From contig JAJFJV010000006.1 in assembly GCA_021773635.1 (NCBI GenBank), positions 1 to 64,000 on the forward strand: 64,000 nucleotides of DNA, written 5' to 3'. This DNA is from Gammaproteobacteria bacterium (lineage in GTDB: Bacteria > Pseudomonadota > Gammaproteobacteria > HK1). The translations under genes and the position numbers were made by a program. Positions 26,837-36,760 of this stretch are shown in pieces (the first letter of the stretch is position 1; the number at the start of each line of letters is the position of its first letter). The notes beneath the pieces were generated by a model. The model searched no databases. It was not told the DNA's origin and saw nothing but the letters and a program-made list of their open reading frames with translations.

Positions 26837-28963
26837 CTAGACATCGGCGTAGTGTACCCCGCCACCTACCCAACGACGGACCAAAGGCTGCACCTGCCCG
26901 GGCCAGTCCCGCAGCATTTCCTCTGCCACCTTTTCCACTTGCGAAAACATTCCCTGATCCCGCATGAGATCGGCGATGCGGAATTGCATAACACCGGTCT
27001 GGCGGGTGCCCAACACCTCGCCTGGACCACGTATTTCGAGGTCCCGCTGAGCAATTTCAAAGCCGTCGCTAGTGGCACGCAGCACCTGCAGGCGGGAGCG
27101 TGCGTTGGCAGACAACGGACTGCGATAAAGTAGTACACAAACGCTCTGGCACTCGCCACGCCCCACCCGTCCACGCAACTGGTGCAGCTGGGCGAGGCCA
27201 AGACGCTCGGCGTTATCAACGATCATCAGGCTGGCATTAGGTACATCCACGCCCACCTCAATGACGGTAGTGGCCACCAGCAGGTCGATTTCACCGGCCT
27301 TGAAGGCCGCCATGGTGCAGTCCCGCTCGGGTTTTTTCATGCGCCCATGAATCAGGCCAATACGCACGGCTGGCAGGACCTCAATTAGTGTCTCCGCAGT
27401 GTCGGCAGCGGCACGGCACTGCAGCGCCTCCGACTCCTCGATGAGCGGGCACACCCAGTAGGCCTGCTGTCCCGCGGCACAGGCGCGAGCAATACGCTCG
27501 ATAACTTCATCGCGGCGGCGATCAGAAACTATCGCCGTCTCAATGGGGTGACGTCCCGGTGGCAGTTCATCGATCACCGAGGTGTCGAGATCTGCATAGG
27601 CGGCCATCGCCAACGTGCGCGGAATGGGGGTTGCGGTCATGACCATCTGGTGTGGCCGGAGGCCTTCACTCACACCCTTGTTGCGCAAGGCAAGCCGCTG
27701 GTGGACACCAAAGCGATGCTGCTCGTCCACCACCACCAGACCCAGGCGGGCAAATTTCACCTCATCCTGGAATACGGCGTGTGTGCCCACCAGCAGTTGC
27801 GCCTTGCCACCGGAGATGGACTCCAGCGTGTCTCTCCGGGTCTTGGCTGCGAGTTTTCCGGTTAACCACGCGCACTCAATGGCCAGCGGTTCGAACCATG
27901 CCCGGAAACGGCTGAGGTGCTGCTCTGCCAGTAATTCTGTTGGCGCCATGATCGCCACTTGGAAACCAGCCTCGATGGCCTGCAGGGCGGCTAGCGCGGC
28001 GACTACCGTCTTGCCCGATCCCACGTCCCCCTGCACCAGGCGGTGCATGGGATGCTCACGGCCAAGATCCTCTGCCAGTTCGGCCACTACCCGCTGCTGA
28101 GCCTGAGTCAGGGAGAATTCGAGCTGTTCCAGAAACGGCCGGGTCAAGCGTCCCGTTGCGGTCAGGGCAGGTGCGAGGCTGTCGGTAAAACGCCGGCGCA
28201 GCAACCGCAGGCTGAGATGGTGGGCCAGCAGCTCCTCGAATACCAGGCGTCGACGGGGCGGATAGTCCACGTGCTCAAGGGCATTCAAGGGCAAACCTGG
28301 GGGTGGGCGATGGAGACTGCGCAGGGCAACAACCAGCGGTGGGAAATCAAGCTTTGTACGCAGCGGGGCGGGCAGATAATCGCTGGGTCCGTCTCCGCCT
28401 TCGATTAGCTCAAGAGCCGCCAGGCTCAGTTTACGCAGCCGTACCTGCCCCAGACCCTCGGTAGTGGGATAGATGGGTGTCAGGCTCTGTTCCAGCGGCG
28501 GCGCTTCATCCGCATCCAGCAGCTGATACTCCGGATGAACCATTTCCAGACCGGCGGGGCCAGCGCGCACTTCACCAAAACAGAGAATTCTGCGCCCCGC
28601 CTCAAATGAACGCTGCTGGGCGCCACCGAAATGGAAAAAGCGCAGGGTGAGCTTGCCGGTACCATCACTTAGCAGGCAGAGCAGGGAGCGACGACGTCCG
28701 TAACGAATCTGCGCGAGACCGATTTCGCCAACAACAACACTCTGGATGCCGGGCTGCAGACTGCCAATGGCACTCAGCCGGGTTCGGTCCTGATAACGCT
28801 GCGGCAGATGAAAAAGCAGATCCTGAATGGTAACAATTCCAAGCCGCTCAAGACGCTCGGCAAGGCGCGAGCCCACACCCTTTAACTCAGTGACCAGACG
28901 ACTATCCGGTTCACCAGTGGCTCTACTATGAACCGGGCCAGGGCAATGCGAGCTAGTCGCCAA
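26837..28963 (-). CDS. recG: ATP-dependent DNA helicase RecG
   Basis: RecG remodels stalled replication forks and Holliday junctions. The 708-residue protein has an N-terminal wedge/OB domain, then the SF2 motor: motif I QGDVGSGKT (about 306-314), motif II DEQHRFG (about 407-413), motif III MTATPIPRTL, and motif VI QLRGRVGRG. The frame opens with a TTG at 28963 that overlaps the ridA stop by 11 bases; no ATG is available near the N-terminus. It is slightly longer than usual because of this N-terminal tail. Confidence 0.96.
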   Translation of the reverse strand: MATSSHCPGPVHSRATGEPDSRLVTELKGVGSRLAERLERLGIVTIQDLLFHLPQRYQDRTRLSAIGSLQPGIQSVVVGEIGLAQIRYGRRRSLLCLLSDGTGKLTLRFFHFGGAQQRSFEAGRRILCFGEVRAGPAGLEMVHPEYQLLDADEAPPLEQSLTPIYPTTEGLGQVRLRKLSLAALELIEGGDGPSDYLPAPLRTKLDFPPLVVALRSLHRPPPGLPLNALEHVDYPPRRRLVFEELLAHHLSLRLLRRRFTDSLAPALTATGRLTRPFLEQLEFSLTQAQQRVVAELAEDLGREHPMHRLVQGDVGSGKTVVAALAALQAIEAGFQVAIMAPTELLAEQHLSRFRAWFEPLAIECAWLTGKLAAKTRRDTLESISGGKAQLLVGTHAVFQDEVKFARLGLVVVDEQHRFGVHQRLALRNKGVSEGLRPHQMVMTATPIPRTLAMAAYADLDTSVIDELPPGRHPIETAIVSDRRRDEVIERIARACAAGQQAYWVCPLIEESEALQCRAAADTAETLIEVLPAVRIGLIHGRMKKPERDCTMAAFKAGEIDLLVATTVIEVGVDVPNASLMIVDNAERLGLAQLHQLRGRVGRGECQSVCVLLYRSPLSANARSRLQVLRATSDGFEIAQRDLEIRGPGEVLGTRQTGVMQFRIADLMRDQGMFSQVEKVAEEMLRDWPGQVQPLVRRWVGGGVHYADV

Positions 28964-29336
28964 GCACCATCACCGCATCCATTTCCACACCCACGCCCTT
29001 GGGCAGGGCGGCCACACCAACGGCGGCGCGAGCCGGGTAGGGGGGCTGAAAATATTCGGCCATCACCTCGTTGACCACGGGAAAATCTTCGAGCTTCGTG
29101 AGGTAAACGTTGAGTTTGACGATATCGGCCAACTGCCCGCCCGCAGCCTCGGCCACGGCCGCAAGATTTTGAAATACCTGGTGAATATGTTCCCGGATAC
29201 CCCCGGGAGCCACTTCCATAGTCTCTGCCTGCAGCGGAATCTGGCCCGACAGATAAACCGTATCGCCGACCCGAACTGCTTGGGAATAGGTGCCAATAGC
29301 CTGAGGTGCATGCTTGCTTTCAATAATTTTTTTCAT
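28953..29336 (-). CDS. ridA: RidA-family enamine/imine deaminase
   Basis: RidA hydrolyses reactive 2-aminoacrylate-type enamines made by PLP enzymes. The 127-residue protein shows the family pattern: AIGTYSQAVRVGDTVYLSGQ near the N-terminus, NLAAVAEAAGG, and the catalytic-site Arg in YPARAAVGVAALPKG (about 102-116). It lies between spoT and recG, as in many gammaproteobacteria. Confidence 0.95.
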   Translation of the reverse strand: MKKIIESKHAPQAIGTYSQAVRVGDTVYLSGQIPLQAETMEVAPGGIREHIHQVFQNLAAVAEAAGGQLADIVKLNVYLTKLEDFPVVNEVMAEYFQPPYPARAAVGVAALPKGVGVEMDAVMVLGD

Positions 29337-29357
29337 TTGCTATCCGTTGTGTTTGGA

Positions 29358-31520
29358 TTAGGCGTCGACGCGCGAAATGCGCATCACCCGGGGCATTCGG
29401 TGCACCGCCCGCATCGTACTCGCCAGATGCACCCGATCCCTGACTTCAATGCTAAAGAGCAGAGAGGAATGCTGACCTTCCCGCTCCCGGATATCCACGT
29501 TGTCGATATTGGCATCGGTGCCTGAAATGGCCGAGGCAACAGAGGCCAGTACGCCGCGACGGTTTTCCACATCGACCCGTACATCGACCCGGAATACGCT
29601 GTCTACATCGGAGGCCCACTCTACTTCGATCCAGCGTTCCCGCCGGCTCATGAGTTCACCCAGATTGTTGCAACCCTGACGGTGAATCACGATGCCACGC
29701 CCGGCACTGGCGAAGCCAAGTATGTCGTCTCCCGGAATGGGACGACAACATTTGGCAAAACTGACCACCATGCCTTCCGTGCCCTTGATAACCAGCGGTC
29801 GTTCATCGTCCGCATCAGTGTCCACCGGTGCATAGCCGGAAAGATCGGTCAACCGGCGCGCCACCAGAGGAGCCATGCGCTCGCCCATGCCGATATCCTC
29901 GAACAAGGCCTCCAGGCTGGAAGATCCGGTTTCCTTGAGCAGCTGTTCCAGATGCGCCTGTGGCACCTCGTCCAGGGCACGTGAGTGCGTGGCCAGGGCC
30001 TGATCAAGCAGCCGCTTTCCCAAGCCCCCGGCTTCCCCCGCCTGCAGTTTTTTCAAAGCCGCGCGGATATGGGTTCTGGCCTTGGCGGTAACCACATAGT
30101 TCAGCCAGTTGGGGTGAGGCACACCCCAGGCGGCAGTCACGATCTCCACCGCCTGCCCGGTTTCCAGTACTGCGCGCAGGGGGGCGTAACGACGATCCAC
30201 CTTGGCCGCAACACAAGTGTTGCCTATGTCGCTATGCACCGCATAGGCAAAATCCACTACCGTTGCGCCGCGGGGCAGCTCCATAATCTTGCCAGCCGGG
30301 GTAAAGACATAAACCTCATCGGGGAACAGATCCACCTTGACGTTCTCGATGAACTCTATGGAGTTACCGGCGCCCTTCTGCATTTCCAGTAGCTCACGCA
30401 GCCAGTCACGGGCGCGCTTCTGTGCCGCGGAACTGGCAGTGTGCTCATCCTTGTAGAGCCAGTGTGCTGCGATCCCGGCCTCCGCGACATCGTGCATGTC
30501 ACGGGTACGGATCTGCACCTCCAGCGGCCCTCCATAAGGACCAAAAAGCGCGGTGTGCAGAGACTGGTATCCATTGGCCTTGGGGTTGGCGATGTAATCC
30601 TTGAACTTGCCCGGGATCGGTTTGTAGAGATTGTGAACCACACCGAGTACCCGATAACACTCATCCGGGGTCTCAACGATGATGCGGAAGGCGTGGACAT
30701 CCATCACCTCGGCAAAGGGCAAGCGCTTGTCGCGCATCTTTCTGTAAAGGCTGAAGAGATGCTTCTCGCGACCTGTGGTCTCAGCCACCAGTTCTTCCTG
30801 GCGTAAACGGCGCTTCAGACTGGTCTCGATCTTCTTGACCACCTGCTTGCGGTGACCCCGGCCCTTCTTCAGTGCCGCGCTAAGGGCGCGGGCGCGCTGC
30901 GGATAGAGGGTTGAAAAACCGAGGTCCTCCAGTTCCTGGCGTGTGCCATTGAGTCCCAGGCGATTGGCGATGGGGGCGTAGATCTCAAGGGTTTCATGCG
31001 CGATCTTGCGACGTTTATCGGGCCGGAGAGCCCCGAGGGTACGCATGTTATGCGTGCGATCGGCCAGTTTGACCAGGATAACGCGGATATCACGTGCCAT
31101 GGCAAGAAACATCTTACGGATGCTTTCCGCCTGTGCCTCGGCACGACTATCAAAGCGGATATGGGCCAGCTTGCTGACCCCGTCTACCAGCTCCGTCACT
31201 TCCTCGCCAAATTCCGCAGCCAGTTCTTCTTTATCTACAGCGGTGTCTTCGAGTACATCGTGAAGCAATGCTGCCTCAATGCTCTCCAGGTCAAGACGCA
31301 TCTCTACAAGGATACGTGCAACCGCCAGGGGGTGGGATATGTAGGGGGCGCCAGAGACTCGATACTGTCCGGCGTGTGCCTTGGCGCCATAGTGATAGGC
31401 GCGCCGGATCTCCCGGGCCGCATCCCGGCCAAGGTATTTGCGAGCGGCTTTACAGAGGTCGCTAAGCTCGAAGAGCAGGCGCGCCTCGGCCGCGATCACA
31501 CTCGGCTTAGGTGACAGCAT
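29358..31520 (-). CDS. spoT: Bifunctional (p)ppGpp synthetase/hydrolase SpoT
   Basis: It makes and degrades the stringent alarmone. The 720-residue protein has an HD hydrolase domain ([16 protein letters not shown], then LLHDVLEDT, about 49-92), the synthetase domain ([21 protein letters not shown], about 247-330), TGS (about 400-460), and C-terminal helical, zinc-finger-like and ACT regions ([13 protein letters not shown]; ending with [20 protein letters not shown]). The HD motif is intact, so hydrolysis is expected. It overlaps rpoZ by 14 bases. Confidence 0.97.
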   Translation of the reverse strand: MLSPKPSVIAAEARLLFELSDLCKAARKYLGRDAAREIRRAYHYGAKAHAGQYRVSGAPYISHPLAVARILVEMRLDLESIEAALLHDVLEDTAVDKEELAAEFGEEVTELVDGVSKLAHIRFDSRAEAQAESIRKMFLAMARDIRVILVKLADRTHNMRTLGALRPDKRRKIAHETLEIYAPIANRLGLNGTRQELEDLGFSTLYPQRARALSAALKKGRGHRKQVVKKIETSLKRRLRQEELVAETTGREKHLFSLYRKMRDKRLPFAEVMDVHAFRIIVETPDECYRVLGVVHNLYKPIPGKFKDYIANPKANGYQSLHTALFGPYGGPLEVQIRTRDMHDVAEAGIAAHWLYKDEHTASSAAQKRARDWLRELLEMQKGAGNSIEFIENVKVDLFPDEVYVFTPAGKIMELPRGATVVDFAYAVHSDIGNTCVAAKVDRRYAPLRAVLETGQAVEIVTAAWGVPHPNWLNYVVTAKARTHIRAALKKLQAGEAGGLGKRLLDQALATHSRALDEVPQAHLEQLLKETGSSSLEALFEDIGMGERMAPLVARRLTDLSGYAPVDTDADDERPLVIKGTEGMVVSFAKCCRPIPGDDILGFASAGRGIVIHRQGCNNLGELMSRRERWIEVEWASDVDSVFRVDVRVDVENRRGVLASVASAISGTDANIDNVDIREREGQHSSLLFSIEVRDRVHLASTMRAVHRMPRVMRISRVDA

Positions 31521-31794
31521 CCAAGGCGGGGGTCTTTGCTGCAGCCTCGGGATTTTCCTCGTCGTCGTCAGCCTCTTCCTCGCCGACCTCCACGAAGATC
31601 TGCTCTACGGATTCAGCATCCACCAGACCTTCCGCAATTTCACGCAGCGCTATAACCGTAGGCTTGTCGTTTTCCTCATCCACCAACACCTCAGCGCCAT
31701 TGGCAATCTGGCGCGCCCGCTTGGCGGCGACCAACACCAGGTCAAAACGGTTACCAATGTTATCCAGACAATCTTCTATAGTGACCCGAGCCAT
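31507..31794 (-). CDS. rpoZ: RNA polymerase omega subunit
   Basis: Omega stabilises the beta' subunit of RNA polymerase and forms part of the ppGpp site. The 95-residue protein begins [20 protein letters not shown] and has [11 protein letters not shown], both family hallmarks. It ends with an acidic tail ([12 protein letters not shown]). It is coupled to spoT by overlap; gmk is 98 bases upstream. Confidence 0.97.
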   Translation of the reverse strand: MARVTIEDCLDNIGNRFDLVLVAAKRARQIANGAEVLVDEENDKPTVIALREIAEGLVDAESVEQIFVEVGEEEADDDEENPEAAAKTPALDAVT

Positions 31795-31892
31795 GGGGCT
31801 CCTCCTGATAATCGCGTACGGCTACGGGGACCTGTCCATGGAGGCTCCCGCGCAAATGCTGGCTTCTGAACCGGGTCATTCTACGTGACTAC

Positions 31893-32540
31893 TCACCCTG
31901 TTTCCAGAAGTCCCTTCAACAAATCGGCGCGAGCGGGTAACTGAAATTCCCGCCGTGCCCGCCGTGCCCGAATGATGGCCAGCAAATCCTTGAGCGCACA
32001 TTCGAAATCATCATTGATCACGAGATAATCAAAATCGCGAAAATGAGACATTTCAGCCACTGCGCCCGCCATCCTGCGCGCCACCACCTGTTCACTGTCC
32101 TGACCGCGGGTACGCAGACGGGTTTCCAGCACCATTTGGCTGGGAGGGAGAACCATGATCCCCACGCTCTCCGGCAGCTGGGCGTGTATTTGCCGGGCTC
32201 CTTGCCAATCAATCTCAAGGATCACATCCAACGCCTCATTCAGCCGGTCCAGCACCCATTGACGCGAGGTACCGTAATGATGATCGAAGACTTCCGCGTG
32301 TTCGAGGAAGGCACCGCCATCAAGCATCGCCTGAAAATCCGGCTCGCTGATGAAATGGTAATCCGCACCCTCACGCTCTCCGGCACGAGGGGCACGAGTG
32401 GTATGCGAGACCGAAACCACCAGGTTTTCCGCCTCACGCTCCAGGGCGCGGACGAGGCTGGTTTTGCCCGCCCCGGAGGGCGCGCTAATGACATACAAAC
32501 TGCCGCACGGACCGTGTCCGCTTGCTTCCTGATTGTTCAT
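31893..32540 (-). CDS. gmk: Guanylate kinase
   Basis: It phosphorylates GMP to GDP. The P-loop is SAPSGAGKTSL (about 19-29 from the ATG at 32540); the GMP-binding motifs SHTTRAPRAGEREGADYHF and FLEHAEVFDHHYGTS follow. A GTG nine codons further upstream (32567) is the alternative start, which would nearly touch the yicC gene. From 32540 the protein has 215 residues, close to normal. Confidence 0.96.
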   Translation of the reverse strand: MNNQEASGHGPCGSLYVISAPSGAGKTSLVRALEREAENLVVSVSHTTRAPRAGEREGADYHFISEPDFQAMLDGGAFLEHAEVFDHHYGTSRQWVLDRLNEALDVILEIDWQGARQIHAQLPESVGIMVLPPSQMVLETRLRTRGQDSEQVVARRMAGAVAEMSHFRDFDYLVINDDFECALKDLLAIIRARRARREFQLPARADLLKGLLETG

Positions 32541-32568
32541 TACCGCGTCAATGCTCCCGTCCCGCACA

Positions 32569-33435
32569 CTATTCTATATTCTGGATCTGTTCCCGCATCT
32601 GCTCGATGAGGACCTTCAGATCTACCGCGGCCTGAGTCATTTTCAGGTCACAGGATTTGGACCCGAGGGTATTGGCCTCACGGTTGAGTTCCTGCATAAA
32701 AAAATCGAGACGCCGGCCCACAGGCTTATTTTGCCCCAGCATCCGCTCCACCTCGACCACGTGTGCCTGCAGGCGATCCAGCTCTTCCGCCACGTCCGCC
32801 TTGTGAGTTAGCAGTACGACTTCCTGCTCGACTCGCCCCGCATCCAGCTCCGCTGTCAGTCCAGCGAGTTTTTCCTCCAACCGACTCCTCAACTCTGCTA
32901 TCAACTGCGGATAGCTTTCGCGCACCTGACTAACGATAGCCAAAATCTCGCGGCAACGTGTGCGTATCATCTGTTCAATTTTTTCTCCTTCGCGCGCACG
33001 TGCTTTACACAAATCAATCAGCCCGGCAGCCAGGGTATCCCGTACGGCCTTGTGAACTACCTCGGGATCCGGTGCCCGGCTCGCCACCACCCCGGGCCAA
33101 CGCATAATCTCCATCGCGTTGATGCGCGCAGGGTCATATAGCAGTCCATCAATTTCACGGCTGATCCGCGCCAATTCCCGGGCCAGCTCCAGATCGACAT
33201 CCAGCCCACCCTCCTGACCCGGGACCGGGCGGAAGCGTAAACTGCACTCGACCTTGCCACGCTGCAGACTCTTGCCCACGGTCGCACGCACCTCCGCCTC
33301 CAGGGCACGAAATTCTTCTGGCATCCGCACCGACAGGTCAAGATAACGGGCATTGAGCGCACGCAGTTCCCACACCACGCTACCCCAATCACCCTGAGCT
33401 TCCTCGCGCGCAAAGGCGGTCATGCTCTGAATCAT
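32569..33435 (-). CDS. yicC: YicC/YloC-family endoribonuclease
   Basis: This 288-residue protein belongs to the YicC family of endoribonucleases that act in RNA turnover. The N-terminal MIQSMTAFARE and the C-terminal LDFFMQELNREANTLGSKS are clear family signatures. It is first in a likely yicC-gmk-rpoZ-spoT-ridA-recG cluster and divergent from rph, a common gene pair. Confidence 0.95.
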   Translation of the reverse strand: MIQSMTAFAREEAQGDWGSVVWELRALNARYLDLSVRMPEEFRALEAEVRATVGKSLQRGKVECSLRFRPVPGQEGGLDVDLELARELARISREIDGLLYDPARINAMEIMRWPGVVASRAPDPEVVHKAVRDTLAAGLIDLCKARAREGEKIEQMIRTRCREILAIVSQVRESYPQLIAELRSRLEEKLAGLTAELDAGRVEQEVVLLTHKADVAEELDRLQAHVVEVERMLGQNKPVGRRLDFFMQELNREANTLGSKSCDLKMTQAAVDLKVLIEQMREQIQNIE

Positions 33436-33634
33436 GCTGACAACTCACCCGTGGTAAAAAAGAGGCCGAAAGATAACACTTTAGATAGCCTGTGTGCGGG
33501 CCGCGGACCTGCCAAGGTTCCACGTAGCAACCCGCTAACAGGTATAATTGCCAGTTTAATGCCGAATCCCGGCCAACAGCGTAATACCAGCATTTCCTGG
33601 ATTTCGCTCGCCTTCCCAATGGAGACTATTGTAG

Positions 33635-34372
33635 ATGCGCCCCAGTGATCGAGCCGCCGACGAGTTACGTTCCGTCAGCTTTCAGCGTTGTTACACCAAC
33701 CATCCCGCAGGTTCCGTACTGGCCGTGTTTGGCAACACCCGGGTGCTCTGCACCGCCAGCGTGGAATCGGGTGTGCCCCGTTTCCTGCGTGGCAAGGGCG
33801 AGGGCTGGGTCACCGCCGAATACGGCATGCTCCCCGGCGCCACCCATGAGCGCTGTCAACGGGAGGCGGCTCGTGGCAAGCAGGGCGGACGTACGCTGGA
33901 GATCCAACGCCTGATTGGGCGTTCTCTACGCGCCATCGTGGACCGAAGTGCGCTGGGGGAGCACACCATTATCATCGACTGCGATGTGTTACAGGCGGAT
34001 GGCGGCACCCGTACCGCGGCGATCTCGGGTGCCTATGTGGCCCTGGCAGACGCCATTAACCACTTGATGAGCCGTAATGTCCTGGAACGGGATCCACTGC
34101 ATGGCCAAGTCGCCGCCATCTCCGTAGGCATTCACGAGGGTGCTCCAGTGCTGGATCTTGACTACGCCGAAGACAGTACCGCTGAAACCGATATGAACGT
34201 GGTGATGAATGGCGCCGGCGGCTTCATCGAGCTCCAGGGCACGGCCGAGGGGCATGCCTTCCGCAGCGATGAACTGGAACAGATGCTGGCCCTGGCCCGC
34301 AAAGGTATAAACGAATTGCTGGCACTGCAGAAAAAGGCCCTGGATACGGCGCCTGGCAGCGACACACCGTGA
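33635..34372 (+). CDS. rph: Ribonuclease PH
   Basis: It trims the 3' ends of tRNA precursors by phosphorolysis. The 245-residue protein has the RNase PH fold signatures: [13 protein letters not shown] at the start, [19 protein letters not shown], and [19 protein letters not shown] (phosphate/active site). The 199-base gap to the divergent yicC holds no recognised feature beyond the promoters expected there. Overlaps rdgB by 4 bases. Confidence 0.97.
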   Translation: MRPSDRAADELRSVSFQRCYTNHPAGSVLAVFGNTRVLCTASVESGVPRFLRGKGEGWVTAEYGMLPGATHERCQREAARGKQGGRTLEIQRLIGRSLRAIVDRSALGEHTIIIDCDVLQADGGTRTAAISGAYVALADAINHLMSRNVLERDPLHGQVAAISVGIHEGAPVLDLDYAEDSTAETDMNVVMNGAGGFIELQGTAEGHAFRSDELEQMLALARKGINELLALQKKALDTAPGSDTP

Positions 34373-34965
34373 AGCCGGAACGTGTGGTACTCGCCACGGG
34401 AAATCCGGGGAAAATCCGGGAGCTGAGTCAGTTGCTTGAGGGTGCGGGTATCGAGGCCCTTCCACAGGCCCACTTTAAGGTCGACGGAGCCGAGGAAACC
34501 GGGCTCAGTTTCGTGGAGAATTCGATCCAGAAGGCACGCCACGTGGCAAAGCTGACGGGCCTGCCAGCCATCGCCGATGATTCAGGCCTCGCGGTAGACG
34601 CCCTCGGAGGAGCCCCGGGGATCTATTCGGCACGCTACGCCGGGGCAGGGGCAAGTGACGAAGACAACCTGAAAAAATTGTTGCTGGATCTTGAGGGAGT
34701 TCCGGAGCCGCAGCGCGGCGCCCGTTTTGTTGCCGTCATCGTTTACCTGGAAAGTGCAACCGACCCGCTGCCTCGCATCTATCAGGGGACTTGGGAGGGC
34801 CGTATTCTCACTACGGTTCGTGGCGAAAACGGTTTTGGCTACGACCCCGTCTTTTTTGTCCCCGATCAGGGCGTCGCCTCCGCCGAGCTGTCACCTGAAG
34901 CCAAGAATGCCATCAGCCATCGGGGCCAGGCCATGCGCGGCCTCCGGGCCTGGCTGACAAATTAA
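34369..34965 (+). CDS. rdgB: dITP/XTP pyrophosphatase RdgB (HAM1)
   Basis: It removes non-canonical purine nucleoside triphosphates. The 198-residue protein shows [12 protein letters not shown] (about 6-17), the metal/substrate motif [12 protein letters not shown] and [21 protein letters not shown], and [11 protein letters not shown]. The start is a GTG within the rph stop (GTGA). Confidence 0.97.
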   Translation: MKPERVVLATGNPGKIRELSQLLEGAGIEALPQAHFKVDGAEETGLSFVENSIQKARHVAKLTGLPAIADDSGLAVDALGGAPGIYSARYAGAGASDEDNLKKLLLDLEGVPEPQRGARFVAVIVYLESATDPLPRIYQGTWEGRILTTVRGENGFGYDPVFFVPDQGVASAELSPEAKNAISHRGQAMRGLRAWLTN

Positions 34966-34979
34966 TTCCAGCGCCCATC

Positions 34980-36161
34980 ATGGAGTTGAACACCCCGCCC
35001 CCACTGGGACTCTACATTCACATTCCGTGGTGCCTGAGCAAATGCCCCTACTGCGACTTCAACTCTCACGCACAGAGAGAGGGTATTCCGGAGGCTCGCT
35101 ATGTGGATGCCCTGCTAGCGGATCTCGACGGCGAGCAAACAGCGCTATCGGGACGGAGTATCAGCAGTATTTTTCTCGGTGGCGGCACCCCAAGCCTGTT
35201 CTCACCGGAATCCCTGGGACACCTGCTGCAGGGAATTAGCGCTCGCTGCAACCTTGCTCCCGGCCTGGAAATCACCATCGAGGCCAATCCTGCCAGCGTC
35301 GATGCGGGACATCTCGGGGAAATCCGCGCCACCGGCATTAACCGCCTGTCCATTGGCATCCAGAGTATGAATGACAGCGCCCTGCAACGGCTGGGGCGTA
35401 TCCACACCGCGGCAGAAGCCCGCAGTACCGTTGCCGCAGCCACACGTGCAGGCTTTGATAATCTCAACGTTGACTTCATGTATGGCCTCCCCGAACAAAG
35501 TCCGGAGCAGGCGGTGGCTGACGTGGAGGCGGGCATTGCCCTGCAGAGCACACACTTCTCTCACTATCAGCTGACCCTGGAGCCGGGCACTCCGTTTTTT
35601 CGCACGCCCCCCGCCGATCTGGCCGATGGCGAGCGCCTGCATGCCATGGAAAGCGCCTGCCGGGAAAAACTGGATGCCGCGGGCTTCCAGCGCTATGAGA
35701 TATCCGCCTATCAGCGCGACCACAAGGCCTGCGCCCATAATCTGAACTACTGGCACTATGGCGACTATCTGGGAATCGGCGCCGGCGCCCATGGCAAACT
35801 GACGGTACACAGACCCTGGAAAATTACCCGCAGCATCCGCCACCGTAGCCCTCAACGCTATATGGAAGGCCTGGAAAAAGGCGATTTCAGCGCGCGGCAC
35901 TGGGCATTGACGGAGGAAGAGACCGTCTCCGAATTCCTGCTCAATGCCCTGCGTCTTCGGGACGGCTTTGATACCCGGACTTTTCAGGCAGCCACCGGAC
36001 ATGACATCGCCACTATCGCCCCGGCTCTTCGCTCGGCCCGGGAACAAGGCCTGCTGGAGGAAAGCACCCAGCGAATCCAGGCCAGCGATTTGGGTTGGCG
36101 TTTTCTGGATGAGCTCATCACCCGCTTGATGCCCGAGCCCGAGCCTGCACCCAAACCCTAG
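34980..36161 (+). CDS. hemW: HemW, radical-SAM haem chaperone (HemN-like)
   Basis: HemW binds haem and SAM and inserts haem into respiratory proteins. The 393-residue protein has YIHIPWCLSKCPYCDFNSH with the CxxxCxxC cluster motif at about 19-26, lacking the extra cysteine typical of true HemN. GGGTPSLF and IEANPAS are radical-SAM motifs. It follows rdgB by 14 bases, as in many gammaproteobacteria. Confidence 0.93.
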   Translation: MELNTPPPLGLYIHIPWCLSKCPYCDFNSHAQREGIPEARYVDALLADLDGEQTALSGRSISSIFLGGGTPSLFSPESLGHLLQGISARCNLAPGLEITIEANPASVDAGHLGEIRATGINRLSIGIQSMNDSALQRLGRIHTAAEARSTVAAATRAGFDNLNVDFMYGLPEQSPEQAVADVEAGIALQSTHFSHYQLTLEPGTPFFRTPPADLADGERLHAMESACREKLDAAGFQRYEISAYQRDHKACAHNLNYWHYGDYLGIGAGAHGKLTVHRPWKITRSIRHRSPQRYMEGLEKGDFSARHWALTEEETVSEFLLNALRLRDGFDTRTFQAATGHDIATIAPALRSAREQGLLEESTQRIQASDLGWRFLDELITRLMPEPEPAPKP

Positions 36162-36236
36162 TCACGAGCTGGATGCTATACTTTCGCCAGCCGTCAATCA
36201 GGCACTTACAGAACGCAATAAGGGAATAAACGCATC

Positions 36237-36713
36237 ATGAAGTGGATACTACTCGCCGTATTCATCTCCCTGTCGGGCATGGCCAATGCCCGGATGTACC
36301 AATGGATTGATGCCCACAGTGGTACCCCGCAGCTCTCCGGTGGCCCACCCGCCTGGTACCGCAGTACCCATCCCGGCCCCCGGGTGGTGGTTTTCGAGGA
36401 CGGGCGTTTGCTGGACGATACCGCACTCAAGGTCACGCCCGAGCGACGCAAGGCCCTGCGTGAAGCGGCCTATCGGGAGTTTGACGAACGCAAACAGCTG
36501 GGCGAGCTAAAGCGCCTGGAACAACTCGCCCGACGCGAAGAATCACTGCGCCGGCGGGCACAGGCTGAAAAGGGTGTAGAAGAGGCCAAGATCGAGGATA
36601 AGGCCGAGGAAACACCAGAAAACCTGGATCAGGCAACCATCGATCGCCTGAAGGCGCTCATCTCAAGCTTCGACAAACAGAACGCCGGCACGCCGGCACC
36701 TGCCACAAAGTAG
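36237..36713 (+). CDS. Exported DUF4124-type protein
   Basis: Function unknown. This 158-residue protein has a signal peptide (about 1-19), then RMYQWIDAHSGTPQLSGGPPAWY, which resembles the short N-terminal domain of DUF4124 proteins. The remainder is a highly charged, probably helical region (about 75-140, rich in K, E and R) and a Thr/Pro/Ala tail. It stands alone after hemW, and is convergent with the kinase gene. Confidence 0.65.
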   Translation: MKWILLAVFISLSGMANARMYQWIDAHSGTPQLSGGPPAWYRSTHPGPRVVVFEDGRLLDDTALKVTPERRKALREAAYREFDERKQLGELKRLEQLARREESLRRRAQAEKGVEEAKIEDKAEETPENLDQATIDRLKALISSFDKQNAGTPAPATK

Positions 36714-36760
36714 CTCCCGCACCGACACAGCCTTTCACCAGAACGGCTCGCCGAGGGGGC